NCBI GenBank assembly: GCA_023101725.1
Contig: JALJCO010003064.1
Span: 186,001 to 250,000, forward strand
Source: Atherinomorus stipes
Taxonomy: Eukaryota > Chordata > Actinopteri > Atheriniformes > Atherinidae
DNA: 64,000 bases
Direction: 5' to 3'
Below, piece by piece: positions 1 to 64,000 of this stretch. How positions within the stretch are numbered: position 1 is the first letter of the stretch; every line of letters begins with the position of its first letter. The notes under the pieces are model-generated. The model made no database searches. It was given only the letters and a program-made list of their open reading frames with translations, and had not been told where the DNA came from. Made by a program: the position numbers and the translations under genes.

Positions 1-1781
1 CCTGAGCCTGGTCTCTGGTCACCATCATGGAAAACCTAGAAGACGACATGATGCTGTTCTATTTTTCTGACTCATGTTCAATTGGACCATCAGGAGCTCG
101 GAGGAGGCATCTGTTCCCAAGGTGATCTGCTGCACCTGCTGTGGAAACCAAAATTGAACTAGTGTGGTCAAACAGAGGCCTGGGACACATGGCACTGGCT
201 GCAGCATACCCCTGCTGTAGTGCTGCTATTGTTGAACTAAATTGGAGGGGTGTGATGGTTTCTCTTTCTCTTGTCTTCAGTCTATGAGTCTGTCTGAGCA
301 GTGACCTCTTCATGTGTCCAGGATGTTAACGTCTAACTGGGAGCTGTTGTGAAGGAATGAAGCTTTTCAGTGGCTGGCTGCTTTATTTAAAGCCGTCTTG
401 GTGAAAGAACCCAAACTGGAATACAAAACTTTCAAACTTTAAATGGGGATGGTCTCACTTCCTGTTTCTAGTGAGGGAAAGTCAATCCACTCTCCAATGT
501 TGCATAAACTGCTATTATGATTTTGTATGACTAAGTCCAGGTAAAAAAAAAACAAAAAAAACAAAAAAAACAAATTCAGTTCATGCACAGAGGTTCATTC
601 TGATTTAGTCTTACATGTTGACATGGAGGTCAAATGGACCACGGCCTAATCTGTTTATAAGTAACACTTGTAGTCACTCTGGAAATCCAGACAATTAAAG
701 GGAAAACCAAATAAATGAGCATGACCTTAGGTACATACTGTATAATAAAACAAGCAGAAATGGGGTGATTCCAACAAACAGCTTTCAGTTGATCTTTTTC
801 TTTTTTTTTTTTTTTGTAAATAATCTGGAAGGTCTTACAAAAAGTTGTTCACCTTGTGGTCTCACTTCATACATCTGGTATTTTGTAACAAGATAAAGTG
901 AAAAGAACTATGCTCAAGAGCTGCTCTGAAAAAAAAAACAGAAAAATTTGGTAGCTAAATGATATGACCGTGATTTAACTTTTACAAAAGTAATGCACAC
1001 CAGTAGACATTAGAATTATTCCTTACCTAGGGTAAACGATTGTTTCTAGAGTGGGTGTAGAATGAGTGTAAATACATATTCTGACAGTTCTGAGACTGAA
1101 ACACTTGTTTGAAAAGGCTCCATTCACAAAAACCCCACCAAAATTGCCGACAGTTGCCAACATAACACAGAGCTGCTTTTGCTTCCAGACTAAGCCCAGC
1201 CCACCAAAAATGTCACCGTTTGTAAACGTTGAAACCTATACTCAAATATTTAGCGAGGTTAGTAAAATTAAGACATTTATTATAAAATGTTTACTCTGTG
1301 GGACCATGGTATATATGGATTAAACAACTCTGATCTGTGCATTATACAGTTTTAATGCACTTCATGGAGGAAAACCACTCCTCTGCGCGTCATGTTCTAG
1401 ACTCTGTGCAGTGCATTAAAACTGCAGAATACATGGCTCCTAATTGTTTAATCCATACTTATCTACTCCACCGAACACCCAAGACAAATCCGTTATAATA
1501 CAAGACAATCAGTGAAAATGCCTGTGTTACAAATAAAACTAGAAAAGCACTTGGAGTGCAGACCTCTGCTAGGCAGCCCATTTTCCCTTTACAAAATTCC
1601 TGGATCCAGAAACTGATCTGCAGCACCACCTTATGCGAAATGTAGTGGATAATGCAGTTGACAGCTGATGGAAGTGGTAAAAAAAAAAAACTATGGAAAT
1701 ATAACATGGCATTTATTGACACAGGCACTGCTGCGTACACACTGCCTACCCTGCCAGAAAGCTTAACGTTGTATTTGATCT
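1..1781. other. Non-coding flank, nothing identified
   Basis: AT-rich sequence with several A/T homopolymers. Small open frames on both strands lack any recognised domain or splice support. There is a short complementary pair near 1342-1350 and 1410-1418 (TTTTAATGCAC and its complement) but no defined element. Confidence 0.5.
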
Positions 1782-1972
1782 AAACTAGAAGAATAGAAAT
1801 CTGCACACCAGTGAATGCTCCTCAGAAAGATTTAATGTGTGATGTTTTGGGCTCCTGCCCTTCGTCAGGCAAAAACATTTTGTCTGACGAAAGGCAGGAA
1901 CCCGAAACGTCAACGCATTAAATCTTTTCTGAGTAGCATTCACTGGTGTGCAGATCCCTATTCTTCTAGTTT
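1782..1972. mobile_element. 191-bp hairpin MITE-like element
   Basis: The two halves are near-perfect reverse complements: AAACTAGAAGAATAGAAATC at the left and its complement ending CTATTCTTCTAGTTT at the right, folding around position 1880. It encodes nothing. The class is not assigned; flanking TA suggests a possible Tc1/mariner-type target. Confidence 0.65.
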
Positions 1973-3388
1973 GTACACTATTTTGCATCCAGCACCCAGT
2001 TCATTCTTCTGGGATGTGCGTGAGACTGTTGTCTATTACCTTTGGTGTATCTGATATAACCACATCGTTTTATCATCATGTATTAGGAGACAGATTAGGA
2101 TGAAGACACAGATGAGCTCAGTCCTCGCCACCTGCTGGCGAGAAGTGGGCCTGTCTAGCAATGATTAAGATTCTTTTAAAAATTCCTGTATCCAAACGAT
2201 GATCTGGATCAGCACCAAAATGATCATTTGTTACCCGCCATAATACACACAATTCGTAATTTTGAGTTATTTTGCAAACAGGCAAACCAACCATAACCCC
2301 CACCCCCTGGTAGAGGTAACTAGCCTTGTATTGCATTGGTAAAGTATCAGCAGCTACAGTTTTACTGCCTGTATTTGGCAGCAATGTTTTATTATCTGCT
2401 AATATGTCCACAAAAGAAATTGATTACACTATTCAGTCATATGGCCATTTGTGAAAGGCATGAGTATATGTTGGATTTGTTTCATCTATTTGTTTCATTT
2501 TTTGTAAAGTCCCAAGAACCGCATGCCGCCAATCTCTACAAAAAAAATTGGTACACTCATTTTAGTATAACTGCATTTAAACCAGTTATCTGCACAAAAA
2601 TTTACAATGTGTGCTGCCAGTCAAATTCTGAACTCACCCATGTAACCATTTCCAGTCTGCACCCAAGTCCCACCCCCTGGAGAGAGAAAGTGCTTTTTTT
2701 CAGACTCTGGGGTCTTGATCATCAATGATTAAGGCGAGAGATTTAAAAGTCCTTCACAACATGCCAAACCCTTCCATGATACCACAGTAAAAAACATCAA
2801 ATGTTACCATGGTGAATATGAGTCCAATGGCATGCAAACAGGAAGTCCCTTTAAATGACACCAAATAGGTTGATCACCACCAAACTTGGCACAGATGAGA
2901 CAGGCATGCCTTAAACTGTTTTACATAATTTCATGACTTCATATCCCTGCCTCCAAAAGCAGGAAGTAACTTATTTTAAAGCCTTAATGACTTGCATGCC
3001 TTAAAAACCTCTGAGTGAATACACAGTGACAGACACAGTACATGGGCTGCAGCAGCGCCAAAGGTGCAAGGGCATTAAATACCACTTATGGCTTTAAATT
3101 TTATTTGTAACATTATTCTATTAGCAGGGGCATTGTTAATTGTTAAGAATGTCTCTAATGACAGGCTAACTGGTTCCTATTGACGTGCTAGCCAGTGTCA
3201 GCGACCTCCTGCAACTAGAATAACGGGATGAAATATGTTGTAACTGTCCCCAGTGATAAATAGCACCCTGGCTAACTCGAAAATGAGGCCCCATGTCAAA
3301 AGTCCCAAACTACCCCTTTAAGCATATGTACATACAAGAAATCTTAAGCTTTTTTCACTCAATGTTCAATAAAAACTTCTAGAAAAGA
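1973..3388. other. Region downstream of SMC4, no gene seen
   Basis: No exon or known repeat was recognised. Open frames at 2118-2411 and 2336-2728 overlap antisense, have no domain signature and look fortuitous. The part next to 3388 may include extended SMC4 3'UTR. Confidence 0.4.
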
Positions 3389-3394
3389 TTTATT
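3389..3394 (-). terminator. Probable SMC4 polyadenylation signal AATAAA
   Basis: An AATAAA hexamer on the minus strand lies about 90 nt past the SMC4 stop codon. It would give a short 3'UTR with cleavage near 3365-3375. No transcript data support it; longer 3' ends are possible. Confidence 0.5.
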
Positions 3395-3479
3395 TAGATA
3401 AGAATAGCAGCATTCAAAGGGTAGTCTAAAACTATTTACATGGTGTGAGAAGGAAGTTAAAGACAGATTATTTTTAGCT

Positions 3480-30032
<26,553 letters not shown>

Positions 30033-32231
30033 GATTTGAAATCTGAAGGGGTCATTGGTAAAACAGGAATATCCATGAGTGGTTTTTGTGCCTGTCAATC
30101 TCTCAGCTGCACTTATAGTCGGTCACACGCAGCTACTCTGTCAGGCTTTTATCATTACCGTAGTCAGATCTTACTGCCGCCCATCTAACTGCTAATTGGC
30201 ATACATACATATATATATAGAGAGAGATAGATATATAGATATACATATACATATACCAGAGTAGTTGTTTAAACGGCAGTTGAAATGAAAGCATTAGAGT
30301 TTCTGATCTGAATAGTGATTTTTCAAGCAAACATAACCAGAATACAATTCTCCGTTACAAAAATAGGGAACACAGATGTTATTTTAACATTAAACGCAAA
30401 TATCAGCACAAAATTAATGACTTCATTCCGCGACAGAAACGTTTTGCTAATCACCTGCGTCTGTTATAGGCATTTTATTAGCACTTCACATACTTAAACA
30501 GCCTTTAACCATCGTAAGAAAGGCACAAAAAAATGAAAAAGTCAACGTCACGAACTGGAAAACATAATTCAGTTAATATGCAAATTTCTCTCCATTTCGC
30601 GTTGTCTGTGTTGCATGACCGATATTAAGAGTGCTGCTAAACAGGCTCAAATGGAGGTCTCAAACTGACAGCAATACTAACTTTCAATCCCCCAAACTTT
30701 TATGTTGGGGGCGGAGGTATGAACGGGGCAACCTAACTCGCTAGGCAAGCAGATTCAAAGAACTAATGAAACTCCACCATTATACTGGATTAACGTTTAA
30801 GTAACACGTTTCCAAGTAACTTGGTCGCGCTAGCTTTGTCAGCGGCCAACTACACGTAGCACCTACGTTGCCACGAATTTTTTTTTCCTTTCTTTTTTTT
30901 GGGGGAGGGGGGGGCATTGCTAATAGTACCGTTAAGTTAGCTACAGTAGCCAACTATAACGCAAATATCACAGTATAGCATATGCTAATGTAACTGCTAA
31001 CTTTGACTCGCGCAGTTTATGGTGCAAACGTAATTGACTCAATACTATAAAATTAACTGTATTCGAATTACACGATTCTTTGCGTGGATAAAAGAAAAAG
31101 TTAAACGTTACGGTTAGAGGCGCGTCTATAAATTTTGCGTCGGAGGCAATATTTGGCCGAAAAGTAACTAAATCATAATAATCGGTGCTAAGTTGAACAT
31201 CGGCACGCTCACTGCCCATCCTTCCTTATGTTGAAACTTATTTCAATGTTTGTTTAACGTTCCGTTTCGCTTGGGAACTAAAGCTACGAATTTCAGCAAA
31301 TAGACGGAACCCATTCCTAACTCTTCGTTAGAATATCTCTGTACCTCCTAAAACATGCACACGGTCCGTCAAAAATCTTCTGCTCTGATCCAATACACAG
31401 TTTCGAAAAAGTGTCAGTAAATCCAAAATCCCTCAAAAATAATCCACAAAATTCAGCCCTGTGCCATTCCGAGTTCCTTTCCTACTTCAAAACTCTATCT
31501 TGTAAATGGCGCCTAAACTGCGCCGTCGAACCAAATTCGTTACAAACTGACGCAAGGCATCATGGACCGTTCAAAGGGCAAGGGAAAAAAACACGAAATT
31601 CAAAAAAGGGGACGAAGCCAACTCCGCCTCAGTCCACACCTACGTTTTACATGCAACGACAAGGAAGTGGAAAAATAAAACAGTTACAAAACTTTGCCTT
31701 TGTAAGGTAAATCTTTATAAGACAATGCAAAATCACAAGCCTAATGCTTTCTAGTATGTTTGAAATGGTTGCTTGGCTACAGTAGAACGGAGTCCTGCCC
31801 CATTAAATCGTATATATTGAAGGACGATGATCAGATATAATAGACCAGTGATTAATGTGAGGGTATAGTTTTTTTAAGGAGTATTATTAAATTTCAATCT
31901 AGCAGATGTTTTTCGAATTTACAGATATTTAAAAACGTCCGTTGTTAAGAAGGCGAGAGTGGCAATTCTCGCGATAACTCACTTTCCAACATCTTTTACC
32001 AGCTTAAAGGGCTACCATAAGTTAGCTTATATACGTAAGGTAAAAATGCTGAATAGTAATGGATGGAACTGCTTAGCGGTGTATTGACTTTTCCTTTTAC
32101 AATAAATGACACGCTGCCTGCATTGTCACTGGCTGTCTCACAGTAAAGTCAGCAACGACATAATGATGCCCATGCTAACCAAAAGACGGTTAGTATTGAA
32201 GTTTCAGGCGAGACTCGGGGAAATCTGAGGA

Positions 32232-32245
32232 GTCACGTTAGCAAC
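32232..32245 (+). promoter_or_regulatory. X-box-like RFX motif 1 upstream of IFT80
   Basis: GTCACGTTAGCAAC fits the RFX consensus GTNRCC-N2-RGYAAC with one mismatch. It lies about 85 nt upstream of the probable IFT80 leader-exon donor. RFX factors activate ciliary genes, so the motif fits IFT80. Confidence 0.5.
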
Positions 32246-32252
32246 AGTGTCA

Positions 32253-32266
32253 GGTACCGTAGCAAC
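32253..32266 (+). promoter_or_regulatory. X-box-like RFX motif 2 upstream of IFT80
   Basis: GGTACCGTAGCAAC also fits the RFX consensus with one mismatch; its right half AGCAAC is perfect. It starts 21 bp after the start of motif 1, two helical turns, in the same orientation. Confidence 0.45.
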
Positions 32267-32279
32267 TGCAGACGCTTGT

Positions 32280-32330
32280 TTCATTTACTGTGAAAGCTAT
32301 CGGAGCAAACCAACGATTTTGTTGTATGCG
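32280..32330 (+). other. ift80: Probable IFT80 5'UTR exon end
   Basis: The sequence ends GTATGCG before GTAAGT, a strong donor, and a 123-bp intron leads to TTTAG at 32453. The 24-nt leader GTTACAACAG... precedes the ATG at 32478. The exon's 5' limit is not determinable; the listed start is approximate. Confidence 0.5.
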
Positions 32331-32453
32331 GTAAGTTTAATGGGTTTACTGGCGGAGCTTTTATCGTGACCCTGTTTATATGTTAGGTGGATGTGTCATC
32401 TTTTTGTAAATCAGTGGTAAATTACTTTGTTTAATTGACTCTTTCTCGTTTAG

Positions 32454-60103
<27,650 letters not shown>

Positions 60104-60185
60104 GTAAGGGAAACTTTTATACTATCCATGTCCCATCTTTGATGAAATGCTGTGCTTTTCCTATGTACTGTGAAATTTTTCAACT

Positions 60186-61120
60186 TTGATGTACAACTCC
60201 AAGTCCAATGAAGCTGGGACGTTGTGTAAAATAAAAAAAAGTAAATTAAAAACAAAATACAATGATTTGCAAGTACTATTCAACTTATATTCAATTGAAT
60301 ACATGATAAAGACAAAATGTTTAAAGGTAGAGTCCGAAATCCCTCCAGCTTTTTTGTTTGTAAACAACAGTATTCAAACTTAGCGCTCCTCCTTCTCAGG
60401 CTAATGGCCGCCTCGTTCTAGCTAGCCTATTCAACTTCAAGCTTCTCCTTCAAAGCTCAGAAGCAGGTACAAGCCAAACTATGATTAACCCTGGTTTTCC
60501 AAACAGCATTATCTGAAGCTCTTACCTTTTCTTCGGTGCATACACGGTGTTTTCTTTCTTTCTTTCTTTTTCCTTCGAGAGTTCGAGTGACTGGCGTCTG
60601 CTCCAATCATGAGCTTATTTCCACACAGCGTCATGCTCTTAGCTCTAATATAAACAGAAATCTCCTCCCAGAAACGTCCCGACCAGACCAAAACAATACA
60701 AAAGAGCGAATTACAGGCAGGGGGAGAGAGAGTTGCGTTCAAACGCACCACGGCATGGGAGTAGAGGCCCAAAGGCGGGGTTTGAGACTGATTTCAATAG
60801 CTCAAGTCTAACGTTTATTTTTTACGGGGGGAACTTCAGACTATACCTTTAATGTTCAGACTGATAAACTTTGTTTTTTTGCAAATATTTGCTCATTTTG
60901 AAATGGATGCCTGCAACACGTTTCAAAAAAGCTGTTATGGGGCAACAAAAGACTGGAAAAGTTCATAAGAACTCAAAGAACACCTGTTTGGAACATTGTA
61001 CACGTGAACAGGTTAACTGGAAACAGGTGAGTGTCATGACTGGGTTTTAAGGAAGATCCTCCCAAAGGCTAAGCCATTCATAAGCAAAGATGGGGCGAGG
61101 ACAGTGCCAGCTTCTGGTGA
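60186..61120 (+). mobile_element. Common teleost DNA repeat hosting a MITE
   Basis: GAAGCTGGGACGTTGTGTAA at the left and TGCCTGCAACACGTTTCAAA with AAACAGGTGAGTGTCATGAC at the right belong to one widespread fish repeat, known from memory. The 524-bp MITE interrupts it at a TTAA. Confidence 0.6.
60325..60848 (+). mobile_element. TTAA-flanked MITE, 524 bp, full copy
   Basis: AGGTAGAGTCCG to GACTATACCT with TTAA at 60321-60324 and 60849-60852; the host repeat reads continuously across if the MITE and one TTAA are removed. Confidence 0.87.
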
Positions 61121-61504
61121 CATTGAGTGGGTGGGCTAACATACATTATAGAGACCAACTCAATAAATTTCAAAAACGTAAGCTCCACAACTGGGGTTCA
61201 GCTATCAGCGCCAAATTATCCCAACTGGGGCTCAGCTATCAGCGCCAAATTATCCCATTGATAAAACTCCCAGCAACAAGTAAAATACTCAACATTACCA
61301 CCAAAAAACTGAATATCATATAGGTTACATAGGTGATCCGATAAACGTGCTTTGCAAAGCCAAAATTTGTAATGAGGTCACCCAGAAAAACATACCTGAG
61401 AATGTTACCATCCAGTGACAACTGACGCTGCTGACAAGGATGACAGTCATCACCATGGACAGGGCTTTGAAACCATGATGTTGTAGTTTTACTCAATACA
61501 CATA

Positions 61505-62490
61505 CACTCACTGGCCACTTTATTAGGTACACCTTGCCAGTTCCTGGTTGGAATCCCTTTTGCCTTAAGAACTGCTTAAACCCTTTGTGGCATGGATTCA
61601 ACAAGGTACTGGAAACATTCCTCAGAGATTTTGCTCTATATTGACTCGATAGCATCACGCAATTGCTGCAGATTTGTCAGCTGCACATCCGTGATGCAAA
61701 TCTCCCATTCCACTACATCCCAAATGCGCTCTATTGGATTGAGATCTGGTGACTGTGGAGGTCATTAGAGTACAGTGAACTCATTGTCATGTTTAAGAAA
61801 CCAGTCTGAGATGATTCACGCTTTGTGACATGATGCGTTATCCTGCTGGAAATAGCCATCAGAGGATGGTACACTGCAGTCAGAAAGGGATGTACATGGT
61901 CAGCAACAATTCTCAGGTAGGCTGTGGCATTGACACAATGCTCAATTAGTACTAAGGGGCCCAAAGTGTGCCAAGAAAATATCCCCACACCATTACACCA
62001 CCACCACCAGTTTGAAGTAGCCATCAGAGGATGGTACACTGCAGTCAGAAGATGTTCTTCTGCATACTTCGGTTGTAACGTATGTCATTTGTGTTATTGT
62101 TTCCCTTTCTATCAGCTGGAACCAGTCTGGCCATTCTTCTCTGACCTCTGGCATCAAAAAGGCATTTGCGCCCACAGAACTGCCGCTCACTGGATATTTT
62201 CACTCTTTCGGACCATTCTCTGTAAACTTTAGAGATGGTTGTTCAGGAAAATCCCAGTAGATCTGCAGTTTCTGAAATACTCAGACAAGCCCGTCTGGCA
62301 CCATGCCACCTTCAAAGTCACTTAAATCACCTTTCTTCCCCATTCTGATGCTTGGGTTGAAATGCAGCTGATTGTCTTGACCATGTCTACATGCCTAAAC
62401 GCATTGAGTTGCTGCCGTGTGATTGGCTGATTAGAAGTTTGTGTTAACAAGCAGTTGGACAGGTGTACCAAATAAAGTGGCTGGTGTGTG
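61505..62490 (-). mobile_element. Third Tc1/mariner family, decayed
   Basis: Inverted ends CACTGGCCACTTTATTAGG and TAAAGTGGCTGGTG inside TA (61503-61504, 62491-62492). The minus strand reads NPIERIWDVVEWEICITDVQ, the glutamate motif of DD34E transposases, followed by stops. A 33-bp segment (61853-61885) is duplicated at 62017-62049. Confidence 0.82.
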
Positions 62491-63508
62491 TATAACGGCA
62501 AATTAAAGTCTTAATTTACGTTTACACATTCCACAACACCTCCTAAATTCTTTACACAGTAAGGGGCGGACATGGGGGCAAGAGGGAAATACAAACCTTT
62601 AGAAAAAATCCAAACCTTGCAGGGATCGGCTCACACATTTAACAAGAGGCAGTTTGCACTGGACGTTTTACAAACAACCTCCATAATAAAGACAAATAAC
62701 CCAAAAGTTTCCTTGGGCCATGATATTAATGCCATGTGAATAACAGCTGGTTTATAACACACACCTACCTTACTTGATGAAAACTAAATTCATCTGCTAG
62801 TCTTTATTTGTGAAGTGGGCGATGTCAACGTTTTAATTACAGTTTATCCTTTGACTTGAATTCCATAAGTCCTTTCTATATGGACATCAGTGCCAAAGGA
62901 ACCCAGCCGATCCTGTCCATTAATGTTCCTAGCGCTTGATGTGCTTCGGGCCGAGAGAGAGCGCTCAACAAAGACGCAGGGATTAAATTTTTCTTCCAAT
63001 GCTAATTCTGGAGTTGGTTGTCCGTTTTATATTATTTGTTGCTTTTCAGCAAAAGGCCGTCTTAAAAAGGGTGTTTTTTAGCAAGCTAGCCACAACGTTG
63101 CTCTCATTCACTGCCATTCAACTCTTACCTCTCTGCTCAGAGGACGGTGACATTGATCGGACTTCAGGAAGGCTCAGGGCTGTTTTTTTGGGGTTTTTTG
63201 TTGTTGTTTGTTTTTTTGTCCCCCCCCCCCCCCCCACACACACACACACACACACACACATAAAATCAAACCGTGATTGGTCAATTTGTCCATTACTCTC
63301 CAAACCGGAATACATACATTTGCCTGCATCAGGGATTCATGAAGTCCTGATTGAAAAAGAGGGAAAACATCCTGACACTTGCCTTAACCTTTATAATGCA
63401 GATGAGAGCAAATGTATTGTATTATTAAATTATTTTACAGATTAAATTTTAAATATGTATGTATATGTATATATATATATGTGTATATAATACTATGATA
63501 AAATTATT
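62491..63508. other. IFT80 intron 7, unassigned
   Basis: Contains a C run and (CA)n at 63220-63261. No exon 8 of IFT80 was found; it must lie beyond the window. Confidence 0.55.
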
Positions 63509-63512
63509 TTAA

Positions 63513-63739
63513 AGGGACTAGAGGCAGGAATTGCAAAAGAATAAACAAGCATGTCCAGTTTTTTAATACTAATGGGTGATGAAGCGTTAAAAAACAAAAA
63601 GAACAAACCCACCCACGTCTGTCTCTGTTGCGTTGAACATGCTTTGTGGTGCATAATGCGCTTTGATTCGGTGGCCGAATTTCCCGCACAGGCCTGCAAA
63701 TGAAGCGTGCATGCCACACTACCCGTCACTCGTGTCAAC
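63513..63739 (-). mobile_element. Truncated copy of the 15796 TTAA family
   Basis: Starts AGGGACTAGAGGCAGGAATT after TTAA (63509-63512), the complement of the 15796-16290 right end, and loses similarity near 63700. Confidence 0.7.
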
Positions 63740-63743
63740 TTAA

Positions 63744-64000
63744 AGGAGTGATGACATAACAGTTAAAAACTAGTTTATGTTGTTGGCATTACTTTATATG
63801 TAAATACTCCAAAGAAAAAAACTGCATTTTTTACAGCGGAGTATTGTTTTGAAACGCCAGACCTCACTTCCTCAGTAATACAGTTGGGTCCGGTGATGAT
63901 ATGGAGCTTTACCTGGAGACCACGTTGACTTCATTTTGATTGGCTACACCTTATTTGGCTATGACCTTATTTGGAGAATCTAGGTCAAGCTGCGGTCTGA
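63744..64000 (+). mobile_element. Second copy of the 44254 TTAA family, cut by the window edge
   Basis: AGGAGTGATGACATAACAG onward matches 44254-44512 with few differences; TTAA at 63740-63743. Confidence 0.85.

Larger units (their letters stand above)
30043..32453. promoter_or_regulatory. Divergent SMC4/IFT80 promoter region with leader exons
   Basis: The 2.4 kb between the two start codons contain no protein exon. It holds a probable IFT80 leader exon ending GTATGCG|GTAAGT at 32330, with its acceptor CGTTTAG at 32453, and X-box-like motifs near 32232-32266. On the SMC4 side a possible leader donor GGAG|GTACAG lies near 31345 (minus). GC content and CpG density rise locally around 31400-31660 and 32130-32290. 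Transcription start sites are inferred only. Confidence 0.6.

Overview
This is eukaryotic, AT-rich, repeat-dense DNA with vertebrate gene structure, most likely from a teleost fish. It holds two divergent protein genes, both recognised from the conceptual translation of spliced exons. SMC4 (condensin subunit) is on the minus strand: 23 coding exons from 30032 down to 3480, 1298 codons plus stop, complete. IFT80 (intraflagellar transport WD40 protein) is on the plus strand: 7 coding exons from 32478 to 60103, the first 259 residues, continuing past the right edge. The same head-to-head SMC4/IFT80 pair exists in mammals. The teleost call rests on the mix of Tc1/mariner, hAT, PIF/Harbinger-like and TTAA-flanked DNA transposons, L2-type LINE ends and long (TA)n tracts.

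Layout: 1-3360 is non-coding sequence downstream of SMC4 and includes a 191-bp hairpin element. 3389-30042 is SMC4; its fourth coding intron carries a miR-15/miR-16 hairpin cluster in the sense orientation, as in mammals. 30043-32453 is the shared promoter region, with two X-box-like (RFX) motifs just upstream of IFT80. 32454-64000 is IFT80, whose fifth coding intron is 18.35 kb and consists largely of nested transposons.

Three introns need non-canonical splice sites to keep frame. SMC4 coding intron 1 uses a GC donor. IFT80 coding intron 1 is an AT-AC U12-type intron with textbook donor and branch-site sequences. IFT80 coding intron 2 uses a GC donor.

The mobile-element landscape is striking. 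At least eleven copies of about eight families lie next to TTAA and mostly begin AGG/AGC (Kolobok-like). One is a 2.5-kb element with a broken THAP zinc-finger exon. There are also large foldback palindromes (1.14 kb at 48.5-49.6 kb, 0.8 kb at 51.3-52.2 kb) and a three-level nest of LINE in hAT in Tc1 at 41.05-43.98 kb, with target-site duplications visible at each level.

I found no CRISPR, operon or bacterial-type feature. The window is best read as a conserved vertebrate locus (chromosome condensation, cilium assembly and a cell-cycle microRNA cluster) inside a very active transposon environment. Exon boundaries were set by hand from frame, splice signals and family knowledge; no alignment was run.
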